Source of the DNA: Rotaria sp. Silwood1 | Taxonomy: Eukaryota; Rotifera; Eurotatoria; Philodinida; Philodinidae | Reading direction: 5' to 3' | Length of the DNA: 64,000 bases | Assembly (NCBI GenBank): GCA_905250075.1 | Contig: CAJNOP010000835.1 | Location: forward strand, 21,845-85,844 | Part shown: one piece after another, positions 1 to 13,320 of the stretch | How the letters are laid out: every line of letters starts with the position of its first letter | Position numbering within the stretch: the stretch's first letter is position 1 | Position numbers and translations under genes: made by a program | The notes under the pieces: model-generated | What the model was told of the DNA's origin: nothing | Databases searched by the model: none | What the model saw: the letters and a program-made list of their open reading frames with translations, nothing else

Positions 1-1181
1 CATTTATGTGTACCTCGATGGAGTCAAACATCTTTGAATTCGATTACTTTACATTATTTAACACATGTGTCGCTGAAATTGTATTCTGTCAGTTTTGATA
101 ATTTTGTATCACTCATCAAACATTTTTTTAATAAAATTCAAATTTTACGTATTAAAGTAGGCTATATGCCATATTTCAGTTCTAATTTGGAATATTTAAA
201 TGCTAATCGTTGGGAACAATTAATTTCAACTCACATGCCAAATCTATATATCTTTGACTTCGAACATCAATATCGAACATGGGGTTACTTTAATGATCGA
301 CAAACCTATGAGGCTCAGATCAATATGTTCAATTCATTATTTTGGATAAAACGACAATGGTTCTTTGAACATCAATATTGTCAAATTAGAAATTCGACTT
401 ATGCTATTTTCTACTCGACAAATTCATATAAGTAGAAATACATTCGTCTATTTACAACAAATATAGTTGTGTAATTTTACTTTATAGGAAAGAATTTTAT
501 ATTTTGGATGAAGATTTGGACAAAAACATAGGATCACCTAGTCTTGAAATTGAAGAAAATCCAGCTTATCATGTTGGTATTTATAGTATAAATGCAATGG
601 AAAAATTCATCGGTAACTTTCGAAATGCTACTAAACTTACTCTTTTCGATACATTTGATAAACCTCGTAATTCAATTGTAAGAAGTCTTAATCGTATCAT
701 GCCTTTGAAACAACTGTCTACACTATCTATTGATTGTCATCATTTTCCTTTTGATCAAATAGACGAACTTCTTTATTCAACGCCGAATGTTCATACACTG
801 AAGCTTCATTCAATATTACTTTATCGAATAGATTCTGTTTCAATGCAACAGAAGCAAATATTTCAACTAGTGTCCATTACAAATATTGTTAAAAATGTGA
901 TAATTGCAAAAGAAAGTACAGTGGAAAAAATTCAATTACTTGTTGCTCTTTTTCCTCGTTTAGAATATCTTACAATTAATTTATACCGTGATGATTTGGA
1001 AACAATAGCAAGATTTTTATTATCAAAACTTAATAATAACACTCGTCATTTATCATTATTATGTATTTCAAAACAACGTAAAGATTTCTTAGCAAAATTG
1101 AGAACATTGATTGAAGTAGAAAAACTTCTTGATGACTTTATAATAAGAATTATCAATCGAAAACTCTATTTATGGTGGTAG
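1..1181 (+). CDS. F-box/LRR-like bdelloid-family protein (5' partial)
   Basis: Exons 1-431 and 488-1181, joined across a 56-bp GT-AG intron (432-487) that keeps the frame; the frame is open to the left edge, so the N-terminus lies outside the window. About 374 residues are visible. Motifs such as YLNANRWEQLI, HMPNLYIFDFEHQ and STPNVHTLKLHSI are what I recognise as the leucine-rich, repeat-like C-terminal part of the very large bdelloid F-box protein family. The F-box itself would lie upstream and cannot be confirmed. Family role (known): substrate-recognition subunits of SCF ubiquitin ligases; the target here is unknown. The C-terminus is complete and ends in LYLWW. Family call moderate, gene call strong. 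Confidence 0.75.
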
Positions 1182-1185
1182 ATTT

Positions 1186-1874
1186 TATTTCTTTTATACT
1201 GATATATTAATCTTGACTATTAATTTTTTTTTAAATAAACATATCATATATTAATAATCTCATCTCTCTCATTTTCGTTACAATTGTGAATTGCATAAAT
1301 AATTTTAAATATTTAAGTAAACATTCTATTTGAAAGAAATATTCAAAAAAAACAATCTCATGAGGGAACGCATCCAACTGTCGTACGCATTTCGACCCCA
1401 GCTTTTGACTGTTAGTAAGACTCAGAATATCCTAAAAGAGTTCATACTCATGGATGTATCCATTTTCGATTTAACCTCTTCTCGCAATAGACATCGTGTT
1501 CATCAGAAAATCTTTAAAGACTACAGGCAATATTATTTTGTGGTTTTTAAAAATCGTTTTGATTTTCTCAAAAAAAAATTGTAAAAATAAATGAAACATA
1601 ATAGAAGATCCGGTATTTTCTGTTGGAGAGGAGTTTAGAAAATTTGATTGATAATATCAAAGTTTAACTTCGAAAATGGTAGGCACAACAGGTTCTCATC
1701 ATCAAATATAAAATCTACATTGAGTGTATCTCGAAAATATACTTCACCTACAGCAGCTACACAATTATTCTAAAATCTTTCAATCAATAGAGTTAAAACT
1801 TTATTTAAGAAAAAAAAAACAAATTTTTAAAGTTTTTCGAATTTTTTATTTGTTCTACGAAAACTAATCACATA
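1186..1874. other. Intergenic; one doubtful short ORF
   Basis: Between the F-box-type gene and PIGW, which converge. An open frame on + (about 1360-1584, ~75 codons from the first ATG) contains MRERIQLSYAFRPQLLT but matches no family I recognise and ends in an A-run. It could be a decayed fragment. The remainder is AT-rich with no visible signal. Confidence 0.4.
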
Positions 1875-3269
1875 TTAATATTTTGATAACTTTAAATTTT
1901 TCATAATTAATTTAATAAACGATGGACAAAAGTATGTAAATATCATTATAATAAACATATAAATTAAAATAATAAATAATGATAAAAAATTTGATGTATC
2001 AATTGTATTTATATTTAAATTAATTATTCCTGTTAATATATTAGCTAATAAAAATATATCTAAACCTTTTTGATTAATATTTTTAATTAAAATTGTTTCA
2101 ATTAAATAACCTTTTCTTAATAATAACCATTGTATTATACTAAAACATCCTAAACACATACAAGCTAAACCCGTTGTACTTGTAATATAAGATAAATTAC
2201 ATAATTTTCTTGATGGATTATAACTAATTGTACATAATATAATCATAAAAATAAAAAATATAATACCCATATATATAAATTTTTTTTTATATTCATTATA
2301 AATTATAAATTTTCCAATCAAAATTCCAATTAAATATAAACAAATATATCCACTTAAAGAAAATATTCCTTCACGATTAGCATCAATAAAATTTTTTCTT
2401 ATATTATTTGATGATTGTATAAGATAATTATCAAATTGAAAATATTTTAATAAAATAAATTCATGAAATAATAATATTAAAAATATTAATAAATATAAAT
2501 TTTTTATTATTTTTAATAAATAATATCCAATTAATTTCATAAAACATAATGTTAAAAAAAAATTCCAATGTATACCATATTCACTTATATGTTCAATATA
2601 TGAAAAATATTTTATTAATATTAAACGTATTAAACCTAATAAACATAATATTAAATTTTCAAAAAATAATTCTTTTATATTTATTTGTTTATTTCGAACT
2701 TCTGAACTAACAAGACCATGTGATATAGCAAATAGACCAACACCTAAATCCATTATTGAATAACCATAATTTTCTGTTTTAGCATAACGTCTTGGATATA
2801 TAGAAAAATCAACTGCAAGTATACATATACATGTTGCTATTAATATTTGACCACGAAATAATTCAATTATATGTGAATATGATTGTTTATTTATTTTAAT
2901 TGATTTTATTGTTAAATTTTTTTTTGTAAAATAAATTATAAATCCTATAAACCAAAAAATAAAATGAAATATATAACTTAATGATGATAATAAAGTACAA
3001 ATTAATATCAATGGAATAATAATAAGAAAATTTTCAAAAAAAAAATTATATATTGAAATATATTTTATATTAGATAATGATAATATAGTAGATTTTAATA
3101 TTTGACATAAAAAATATGTTGCACATCCATTTATTAATATAGAACCTGTTTCATAAAGATTTGTTCCATTTAAATTACTAATAAATAATTCTTTTCGTTG
3201 ACGATAATCATCCATTTTATCTGAATAATAAAATAAATTAAATTTTTTTACTATTTTAAACATAATCAT
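1875..3269 (-). CDS. PIGW: GPI-inositol acyltransferase PIG-W/GWT1
   Basis: Intronless, 464 codons from the first ATG. The second ATG (codon 19, about 3215) is the more likely start, because vertebrate PIG-W begins just before the conserved motif seen here as ELFISNLNGTNL. PIG-W adds an acyl chain from acyl-CoA to the inositol of GlcN-PI in the ER, an early step of GPI-anchor synthesis. Diagnostic motifs: SNLNGT near the N-terminus, RRYAKTENYGYSIMDLGVG and SHGLVSSE near residue 180, and SRKLCNLSYI near residue 370. About a dozen hydrophobic segments fit a polytopic ER membrane protein; length is close to the family's ~500. The codon content is extremely AT-rich. Divergent from EDRF1 with 296 bp between starts. 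Confidence 0.93.
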   Translation of the reverse strand: MIMFKIVKKFNLFYYSDKMDDYRQRKELFISNLNGTNLYETGSILINGCATYFLCQILKSTILSLSNIKYISIYNFFFENFLIIIPLILICTLLSSLSYIFHFIFWFIGFIIYFTKKNLTIKSIKINKQSYSHIIELFRGQILIATCICILAVDFSIYPRRYAKTENYGYSIMDLGVGLFAISHGLVSSEVRNKQINIKELFFENLILCLLGLIRLILIKYFSYIEHISEYGIHWNFFLTLCFMKLIGYYLLKIIKNLYLLIFLILLFHEFILLKYFQFDNYLIQSSNNIRKNFIDANREGIFSLSGYICLYLIGILIGKFIIYNEYKKKFIYMGIIFFIFMIILCTISYNPSRKLCNLSYITSTTGLACMCLGCFSIIQWLLLRKGYLIETILIKNINQKGLDIFLLANILTGIINLNINTIDTSNFLSLFIILIYMFIIMIFTYFCPSFIKLIMKNLKLSKY

Positions 3270-3565
3270 CGTTTACAATAGAACAATGAAACTAAATTTT
3301 TGATAGTATTGATTTTACTTTTTTTTTTGTTATGGTTGAATAAATTTTAGCGAATTACATAAGAATCAGAGAAAAACGAAAAATCAATGCTTCAATTCGA
3401 TTGGTTACAATTAATATCCAATCCCATGAATAGAGAATAAAAAAATTATATAATTGGCTCATTTGTTTCAATCAATATAAGCATAACAGTGAAAGAATAA
3501 CTTTATTATCTTTTCATTTTTTTTAAATAAATACAAAGTATTTTTCTTGATATATTGAATTTATC
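3270..3565. promoter_or_regulatory. Shared divergent promoter region PIGW / EDRF1
   Basis: This 296-bp gap separates the start codons of PIGW (-) and EDRF1 (+), so it must hold both core promoters and 5' UTRs, or a bidirectional promoter. It is AT-rich with T- and A-runs; I see no convincing TATA box or named factor site. The assignment rests only on gene order. Confidence 0.55.
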
Positions 3566-6500
3566 ATGGTTGAATCATCTGCTTCTTCGTCAAGTCTAGT
3601 TTCAGTTAATTCACCATCAACATTTCCTTTTTTTAAATGTACTTTTTTGGATAAAGATACAGGTAACAAAAAATATTATTTTATTTCTATTTCAAATAGA
3701 TATTAATATATATAGTTTTATATTATAGATCTGAATGAAATACCAATATGGAATAATGATTTTGCAATATTACTTTCATATTGGCTTCAACAAAGAGCTA
3801 ATCATGATGATATTTTTGGAAGGTATACTAACAAAGTTTTATTATTATGAAAATATCTAAATTCTAATAGCGAACTATTTCATTATCATCTTTTCTAGTT
3901 TTCGTTGGGCAAATGCAAATACAAATAGTTTAGGTGAAGTTGATCTTATAACTGATGCTGAGGTTAGTATATTTATTATAAACCAAAAATTAAAATCATT
4001 ACTTTTTTTTGTTTTTTGATAGCATATAAAAAAATTACTTAAAGTATCATTTAATAAACATAGTCAAATATCAATGATTGTACATCGTTTAGGTCGAACT
4101 ATACTTCTTGATGAATTTGATGTACATTCACATTTATTACGTCTTGAAAAAGTAATAAATAAAATAAAATAAAATTTATTTTAATTAAAATTTTATTTAT
4201 TTAGAATGAATGGACATGGTTTCGAGATTTTTTTCTTGATAATATTCTACGTAATATATCTGTTAAACATATTTATAAAAAAAATAAAACACGTGATGAA
4301 CTTATACGAAAAGATCGTTTAGTTAAATTTTTATGTCAAAGGTATTTTTTTTGTTTTGTTTTTATGTTTTTTATTTTATTGATTTATTTCAATTAGTGTT
4401 GAATTACCTCATTTAACACGTTTAAATTCAACAAATAATGATGAATGTCAAACATCAACAAATGAAATAACTGCTGAAAAACTTCTTCAACAAATAAAAG
4501 AACTTGTTAATGCAAATAATTATATTGATGATGATCATAATCATACAAATTTAACTTCATCACCATTTCAACGAACAGTTAATTGGACATTTGAAAATAT
4601 GAAAATGTTAATTGGTTCAGATTTACCAATTTTTGGTGATGAACAACATCCAGCTGTTAGTTTACGTTTAAGGTTATTAGAATTTTAGAGATGATAATTT
4701 TAATTTAAATATAATCTATCAAAAAACCAAAACTTATTGTTTTTTGTTCAATAGAGATATGAATAAACCTATTAATGTTTTAACTGGTATTGATTGTTGG
4801 CTTGATAATTTAATGTGTAATGTTCCTGAATTAGCTATGTGTTATCATGTTGATGGTATTGTACAATCTTATGAAATAGTTAAAACTGAAGAATTACCAT
4901 ATCGTGAAGGTTGTGAATTTCCACCGGATATTATACGTGATTTAGCTACAAATCTTCTTTCATTTCTTAAAGCAAATGCAACTAAAGAAGGACATACATA
5001 TTGGTTATTTAAAGGTAAACAAAAAAAAATTTTTTTTTGAAAAACAAAAAAAACATATAATATTGAGATTAGGTCCTGATGATGATATTGTTAAATTATA
5101 TGATTTAACAAGTTTATGTGATACAAATCGTGATGATAATCCATATACATTACCAGTTGCTACTTTATTCTATAAAATGGCTCATAATATGGTATCAAAA
5201 TCTGATCATGAAACACGTTCAAAAGAATCTGGTACAATACGTACATTACTTAAACATTGTTTAGATATGCTTAATCCAGAAAAATTTCCTGAATATCATT
5301 GTGCTGCTGCATATATGATGTCTGATCTTTATATTGATGATAATGTTAGTGAACAAAGTTGGACATCAGATGGAAGTGATATACAAGATCCAGATTCATT
5401 AAATGATGATGTATAATAGAATAACTTGTTCTTTATTTATATTTTCTGTTTTGTTTTTAGTTACCATTTGAACAAGATAATGATTCACATTCATATACTT
5501 GTGTTGATATTAAAACACTTACACAACCTCAACAACATCGTTTTCGAAAACATCCTGATGTTGAACGTTTAGCACCAATTCATGGAAATTTAGATAAACG
5601 TGCAACAGAAGCTCTAAAATATTTAGTTGAAGTAAGAATATGAAAGTTAATTATGTATATGTAATTGAAGATACAGCAATAGGACATGAAAGTTTAGATT
5701 AGATATAAATCAATATTTTGAACTCTGAGAAATGAAATAGATTAAATTTAAAATGCAACAACAGTTACGTAGTAAAGATCTGCAGTTCATATTGTTATGC
5801 TTATCCTTGTGTTTTGATTAATAAATTACTTGTAATCAAATGAATATCATATTTTCCATATAATTCGAATATGATGATTAATTTTTTCAGTTCTCTCAAA
5901 CATATCTAAAAAACGAAGCATACAGTTTTTTAAATCAATAAAAAAATGGTTTTTTTCTTTTGTCTAATTTTTGAATAGGCTCTTCGAAGTAATACAATAC
6001 ATCGTCGAGTTCAAGCAACTACTAATTCTGATCAAACAAATGAACAAGATAAATCATCAACAACAACGATTAATAATGAAAAATCAAAAGTTATTGTTCC
6101 ATTACCTTATCAAGGAACACGACATTCATCAAAAATTTTAATTGATAATAAAAATCATTTAACAAATGATAAACGTTTAAAATCAATTATTTTACATAAA
6201 GCAGCTGCTGCTTATTTTTGTCTTGTTGATCGTAATGAAAAAGAAAAAAATTATGGTTCTTGTTTACGTTATCTTCGATTAGCACTTAATTGTTATAGTA
6301 AGAAAATAATAAAATTAATTTTTTTTTTAAATAAAACAAACATTTTTATTTAAAAAAAAAAAAGGTGCAGAATTAAAACTTCAATCTATGGATCATAATA
6401 ATAGTAGTACAGAATGTAAAAAATTATTATCATATATAATGAGTATTGCTGGTGATTGTCGATTAATGATTGCACATGTAACATCAACAGAAGAAGAAGA

Positions 6501-8687
6501 AAAACATCGTGAACAATATTATATAATGAATGATGTTGATCTTGAAATTCAAAAAGTTATTGATGAAGTTGGCATTAATGCTAATTCTTCAGGTAATTAT
6601 TTTTTTTTAATTTTATTCTAATTATTAATTGTTTCGTTTTTTTTTTTCTATTAAGAATTTGCATGGGTTTCAGAATTTACAACAAATATTGATCGTAATC
6701 TATTTGCTAGTGTACATGCTTATGAATATGCAATAAATATAGTTCGAAATCTTGGTGATCATGAAAAAAAACGTTTACATTTATTAACAAAACGTTTTGG
6801 AAATGTTAGAAATGAAATGGGTGTTTATTGGATGAATAAATGTGCAGAAGCTGTTAAAAATTTAGATCAAGAAGCAGCAAAAGTAGATTTTGTTTTTCTG
6901 TGGAAAATATAATTTTGAAAATATTTTATTTAGGAAATAAAAGATCAATTTCGAAAAAGTTTTGAAAGTTTTGATGCTGGTATTCAAGCATTTGAAAAAA
7001 TAAATGATATATCAAATATTGCATTATTACATTCAAATCTTGGACGTTTAATGAGATATTATGCACAATTTTATGTACCTATTGTAAATGGTATTCGACA
7101 AGAATTTTCTCAACAAGAACGACAAAGTTATCAAAAAGCATTTGATTATTATCTTCGAGGTTTAAAATTAGTTGAAAATCGTATTGATTTATATGAAGTT
7201 TATCGTACATTATCATGGGAATTATCAAATACTTATTTTACAATGGCAACATCACTTCAAGATTATGCACCATTAAGTACAATGTCACAAGATGATGTAA
7301 AATGAATTTTTAATTTTTGATTTTTTTTTGAATATATATTTATTTAGATTGAAAAAGAAATTATTGATTGTATGACACGTGCATTAAAATATCTTGATGT
7401 TGAACTTAATACTCCATCATCAGATCGATATTCTCTTGCTAAATATCGAGCTGCTACAATTCATCATCGTTTAGCTTCATTATTACATAATACTTTTCGT
7501 GCTCAAGTAGGTTGAAAAATCCTTCAAAGAAATGATGATTTATCTTTCGTAGATTTCATTAAAATTGAGAAAAACCTCAAAATAATTCTTTATAATTAGT
7601 TATAACCAATTATGTAAACTTTTCAACATTTATTTTTATATTCAGTTTTTAACGAAAAAAAAAAACGCAAATTTTGTTCTTTATGTTTCTATCTCATGAA
7701 TATAAGATAGTAGAAAATTGAATATTAGTCTTATTCAAAACTTTATTTGTCTAAATTTGAAATTCAACACTTGTTGAAGAACTACAATATTAGTTGAAAT
7801 GTCCATATTTTAACAGATATATTGCAATTAATTCATTGATTAATATTCTATTGTTCTATATTTAGAATAATGTAACTCGTCGAAAACGTTTACGTGCATT
7901 AGCATCATTACATTATCAAAAAGCTTTAGAATTATTTTCACCAAATGATAATCCACTTGAATATTTACGTCTTTTAATTGAAGAAGTTGCTTTAACAGAT
8001 TTCGAACTTCAAAGTAATAATTATGACTTTTTTAATTTCTGATTAGTTTTTAAGTGGATCTTTTGAAAATTATCTTGACTCTAACATTGAATTTCAAATT
8101 TTAAAAGATTTATTTGATATGAAAATTCAGCAAATTTGAGATTTCTAGCTCGTATTATTGTGCAACAAGTGTGACAAGAGTCTATAAATTTCGACTACTA
8201 GACTCTGAATTATACAAAAAAGTAGGTTTTGATCTACATGACTCAATGCAGTCAATCATATCTCTCTAGGCCTATGTTTTTGTGTTATTTCATATTGAAA
8301 TCTTTTTTTTTATTAACAGATGCAACAGATAATTCATCACGTTTGAAATATTCTCAACAAGGTTTACGTGCATCATTTCAATGTCAAGAATGTGTAGGTA
8401 TTATTGAACAACATCGAACAAGTTCAGATCCTGATGATTATAATGAAACATTTTCACAAGAAGCACAACGTCTTTTATCAATATTAAATGGACGTATACA
8501 AACATTTCTTAAAGAAATGGTTAAAATATATAAAATAACAAATAATAAAAAAGTCATATATGAAGATTATAAAGAAATGTATAGTATATCATTACGAATA
8601 AATGAAACATCAATAACATTTTCAAAAGATTTATATGATGCAATTGAACGTTTAAAAAAGATTTATGAAAAAAATAATAGTGATTAA
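3566..8687 (+). CDS. EDRF1: Erythroid differentiation-related factor 1 homologue
   Basis: Sixteen exons: 3566-3662, 3729-3822, 3899-3962, 4023-4151, 4205-4341, 4397-4672, 4755-5014, 5073-5410, 5461-5631, 5979-6297, 6365-6592, 6656-6882, 6934-7296, 7348-7506, 7866-8013, 8320-8687. All junctions are GT-AG, phases agree, and the total is 3378 nt (1125 aa). Matches to animal EDRF1: NVPELAMCYH, KEGHTYWLFK, DDDIVKLYDLTSLC, WELSNTYFTMATSLQDYAPL and YRAATIHHRLASLLH. EDRF1 is a TPR-like protein named for an effect on globin expression in mammals; its basic animal role is poorly known. Most introns are 51-76 bp; three are longer (~300-360 bp: after exons 9, 14 and 15). Confidence 0.95.
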
Positions 8688-8825
8688 AGAAGAGTGTTTT
8701 TTTTTGGTTCTATATATATTGAATTTATTTTATTTTCTATACATTGTTTGTGTCTTCTATTTTGTTTTGTTCTATTGATAAACATGATGATATGATCTAG
8801 TTTCAGATTCTAATCTAATTAAATA

Positions 8826-8873
8826 ATGTTAGAAAAAAAATATAATGTTAGTTCATCGTCATCGATTATCTGA
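8826..8873 (+). promoter_or_regulatory. Short upstream ORF overlapping the PGAP5 start
   Basis: An ATG at 8826 opens a 15-codon frame ending in TGA at 8871-8873. It overlaps the PGAP5 start codon (8845) in another frame. If the transcript begins upstream of 8826, ribosomes would meet this ATG first and it could lower PGAP5 translation. The transcription start is not visible, so this is inference. Confidence 0.3.
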
Positions 8874-11285
8874 GAATGCAGAATTAAAACCTGAAATGCG
8901 TCGATTACAAATATCATCTAGATATTTATCAAATAGTTTATATATTCGATCAAGATTTTTTACAAAGTAAATTATTAAAAATCTATTGACGAATTTCATT
9001 TGAATGATTTTATTTTCTTAAGATTTAAACGATGTATCCTAACACGATATGGATTTTTTATTATTACAGCTTTATTGACAATTTTTATTAATGAAGTTTT
9101 ATTTTATGAATGGTATCGGTTTCATTGGCCAGATATCGAGTCGTTAGCAAGAAAGTAAGAATAAATTCATGAAAAACACAACTAAAAAAAATATCTTTTA
9201 TTCGTATGTAATGATTTTGCGAATTATGATTAAAGATTATATTAAGATAAATGATGGTTGATTTTCATTTAGTCTTAAAGCTGCCTGAATATATAAGAAT
9301 AAGTCTTTTTTTTTAATGGATTAAAAGCTTTCTGAAGTATATATGTTAATTGAAAATTATTTATTTTGAATGTTTTTATAGATCTACTGTTGAAAAACTT
9401 CTTCTTGTTGCTGATCCACAATTAATTGGTGAAAAAGATGAAGGGTTTTTTGGATTAATTACAAGAAAGGATGCTGATAGGTATGAGCTTTTTTATATTA
9501 TAATATGTGTTTCATTTATGTCGTCAGTAACATAGACGAAATGATCGTTGGATGATATAATTTATCATAAAATCAGTTATTAATTAATTACATATAAAAA
9601 GTTGATTGACAATGGATAAAATTAAAAGATTTCATCTTGAATAAACTATTTTAACAATTTTTTACTTTATATGAAGAAGTATACTGTTGAATTTCTCTCA
9701 TAAACATCAATAAAATAAAAGAGGTCATCTCAAATTTCACAAAAAGATGAGTAACAGAAAATTCACTTGGTGTCTTTCTTCTGCTAAAAATCCAATAAAT
9801 TTTACTAATTATATTCTTGCTTGTTGCTGATGACACTGGAATGAAATACAATGCTACTAACAAATATCATAATTGTGAATATATACATGCATGCTTTTTT
9901 TTCATCGTGATAATACATTATTCAGTTTTTATCGATAGTTCATTTTCCTTCCTTAACAATAAATTCACTTGTACAGCTTGTTCTCAATTACAATAAATTG
10001 TTCGATGATGATCAAACAGGTTTTTCGTTCGTATGCTTTTGATCGAGTTTCACTAACGAACAGCAAAGGATATAATTTGTATTCCAATTAATTATACATT
10101 TTACTGATTGAATAGGATATACTCGTTCGATAATATAAAATGAAGAAGTTATATGATAGATATAGAACATTGGGTTGAATTGTTATTTTAATCTTTCGAT
10201 TATTCTAATAATATGATTTTGTTTTTCTATAGGTATCTGGCTAAAACATTTTCTCAAGCAAATCAATATATACAACCAGATTGGATTCTTTTTTTGGGTG
10301 ACATATTTGATGAAGGTTTATCAGCATCAGATGATGAATTTAAACGATATTTTGATCGTTTTGATTCAATATTTCAATATGAAAATCGTGAACAAAAATG
10401 TATTGTTATTCCGGGTGATAATGATGTTGGTGGTGAATATTATGGTGATAAACAACCAATATTAAGACAACGTTTTCGAAATTATTTTGGTCGAACTATT
10501 GCTTTATATCGTCAAAATAATATTGAATATCTTAAAGTATATCGTTGAAAAAACAAAATCTATACTAGTTTTTTTTTTTCTTAAAGTTGTGGTTTATTTT
10601 TATTTTTATTTAATTTCAGTTGGATATTGATATGCTCGAATCATATGTAGATGATAAACGTGCTGCAATTATGGAACAAACACAAAATCGTCCATTATCA
10701 TCAACATTCCGTATCGTACTTAATCATTGGCCTTTATTAACACGTCCTGCTCGTTTTGTTAAACCATTTATAAATGAATTAGAACCAAATCTTATCCTCA
10801 AAGGTGATAGTCATCATGTATGTAAATTAATTTGACAATAAACTAAAAAGAATTTGTATATATATATGCATGTCTAGTTTTCTGTATATGTATACGATCG
10901 AATTAATATGACAAATCGTATCATAGCACGAGAATATATACCACAATCAATTGTTTCAATAAATCTTGATCAAAAACGTTTTATTTATGAAATATCAGTA
11001 CCAACATGTTCATATCGAATGGGTGTTAATAGAATTGGATATATTGTTCTTTTACTTGATAGTGGTAAGATTTAATAAAATAGATTATAAAAATAAAATA
11101 TTTTATTTCTTTCAAATATTTATTTAGCTACTAAAACGGCTCATTTAGCTATTCTTTCAACACCAAGACGATATATATCATTATATTTTTATGCAGCTTA
11201 TGGAATCTGTTTTGTGATTAGTTTAATTTTAATATTATTATTTCCAAGACGATCTTTCTCGAAATGGTTAACTTTCAATCGATGA
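8845..11285 (+). CDS. MPPE1: Metallophosphoesterase 1 / PGAP5-like GPI phosphodiesterase
   Basis: Seven exons: 8845-8966, 9023-9154, 9382-9480, 10233-10536, 10620-10817, 10878-11064, 11128-11285; phases agree, 1200 nt, 399 aa. An N-terminal membrane segment (residues ~47-66) precedes a calcineurin-like phosphoesterase domain, and a second membrane segment lies near the C-terminus: the topology of PGAP5/Cdc1-type enzymes. PGAP5 removes the ethanolamine-phosphate side chain from the second mannose of GPI anchors at ER exit, with metal ions. Motifs in order: VADPQLIGE, GDIFDEG, PGDNDVGGEY (GNHD position), LNHWPLL and LKGDSHH (GHxH position). The GDND and GDSHH forms depart from the textbook motif but the ligand pattern is retained. 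Intron 3 (9481-10232, 752 bp) is much longer than the others. Confidence 0.88.
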
Positions 11286-13320
11286 TTAATTATTTGAACA
11301 AAGAAAGAGAATGAATTTTATTCAAAAAAAAAAAAAATCTTTTCTCTTTTGTTACTGAAAATTATGAATGTTTAATTTTGTGTAATTCTTTTGATACGAA
11401 TAATTATATTATAATACAAAAAAAAAAAATATGTAGATAATATTCTTTTTTTCGAATAATCGAATGATCAAGAGAATTTTTGCTTTATCAAAAAAATAGG
11501 ATTAATGATACATTTCCAAAGACCAAACTCATAATGTGGTCTTATTGTGTATGAAAAAAACTTACTAATAATTCTCTTAAGTGGATGTGGGTCTGAATGA
11601 AGAGAGGGTGTGGGTGAAGTGTGGAGTGTGAGGTGTGGATGGAGTGTGGGTGGGTGTGGATGTTAATGAAGAGAAGACTAACAACCACCAACACGCTCCC
11701 CCACATTCACATCAACTGATGTAAAAGACTAGTGATGATTCTTTCATTCGGTAACATTCTTCGCTCTACTTTTTTTTCAAGATTCACTATTTTCATGAGT
11801 AGCAACATATGGACACTTGTAAATCTGTTTTTACTTAGTTAGCCGTTTTCTTTGTTCTCAATATAAAGAAATAAAAAGAACGAACAATACACTGAAAAAA
11901 AGTTGAAGACAAATATTTTCCTTTCGACAATATAAAGACACAGCATAGGCAACGATTCATACATTCTCGACCTTGACTTTAAAGCACATTCTGATGAATA
12001 AATTTTATTTTTTCTCTTCTACAAGGCCTTTCCGTCAACTGACTAGATTAGCTGATCGAAGCTAAGATTTTCTCTCAATTTACAACAACGACGACAATAA
12101 TTCATGATTTCAAAAATCGTAAATATCTTTTCTTATCATTATCACTTTAGATATAATTGACTTTTGTCTTTTTATTCAATAAGTTTTCAAAATTTCGGTA
12201 AATGACAGAATAGCAATATAAGAGTAATTAACATCAGTATGTAGTATTACAATCAACCTAACTTTTTTATTATAAAGTTTTTACAAAACAACTGTAAAAT
12301 AAATACGATAGGTTGAAAAACGAATAAACCATATATATGAATATCATATTAAACATTTCAGAACTGTAGGCACATCTTTTTATCCAACTAATATGCTTCT
12401 TTAGTTCATTTATTTACGACTATTATGCTTCTAGGTCTTCATCTTTTGGTTTCTATTTTCACCGATTCCATCGAGTACGTAAGTCTTTGTGTACTCACAC
12501 ATTGGCAAATAGGTGTTGTTCTTCTATTCGGCTAATTTATCTGCCTAGTGGAATACATAAAAGAAAGCGTCACACTATCTGTATATCGATAATTAATTTT
12601 ACTCTCTTTGTTATACCTGTCAAAGTAGAATCATTTCGAATGAAGACACAAGATTTGAATTACACTAGCTAAGTCTTGGAGAAGAGAAGTCGAAATGAGA
12701 TTCTGTTTATGATAATTGACATTGTGACAGTGACGCAATCAGCTTTATAAATAGTTTTAGGTACTAATATAAGAACATAATGCTTCGAATTCTGCATATA
12801 TAGCATAAATCACCAGAAATTTCAACGTGCGTTTTCTCAAGAAAACTTGACAACATTTAATTAATTACGTAGAATCAATTGTTGATGATTCAAAAAAAGT
12901 ACACAAACAAAAAAAAAAGTGTTTCAAGGAAAAAGATTTAAGAGTTCCACTGTGAAATTCGTTCTAATTCTATAACATATAACCTATGAACAGTTTTGAA
13001 TCATTATATTGAGCAGTTCTACATTATACTTGAATTTTATTTATGTAGCTGAGTGGATAAACTGATAGTCGGACAAACATTTTCAAGAGTCAATTCAGAA
13101 AAGATAATGATTTAAGTATTTGTTGATGAAAACAATACATAGCGAAAGCTATTATCAACAACTGGCAAATTTCAAAAACAATTGCTGGCTACGATTCATT
13201 AATAGATTAAAATAAATTGTAGTTATCGCTGTTTGTACAAGACTTTGACGCATAATTTATCAACATGTGTTACAATGTTTTTTAGATTGAAAATATATAT
13301 TATTGATACAGATACACAAA
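11286..13320. other. Intergenic with telomere-like inverted array
   Basis: About 2 kb between PGAP5 and the ART-TPR gene. The only clear structure is the G-rich/C-rich pair at 11581-11715. No coding signal is recognised. A TTTTTTAG at about 13279-13286 could be a splice acceptor for an untranslated 5' exon of the ART-TPR gene, but no donor can be assigned. Confidence 0.6.
11581..11715. repeat. Telomere-like inverted array, locus 1
   Basis: Imperfect GTGTGG/GTGGAT units occupy about 11581-11672. The C-rich complement (ACCACCAACACG, CCCCCACATTCACATC) follows at about 11682-11715, with ATGAAGAG in the centre (the reverse complement of CTCTTCAT). The G-rich strand comes first, as at the other loci. 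Confidence 0.75.

Noticed and set aside
1330-1584. Plus-strand open frame of about 84 codons
   Set aside because: The extended frame starts at TTG, has no recognised homology and ends in an A-run; kept only as a note on the intergenic stretch.
7051-7305. A separate small gene
   Set aside because: It is the end of EDRF1 exon 13 running into the intron; the junction at 7296 restores the family sequence.
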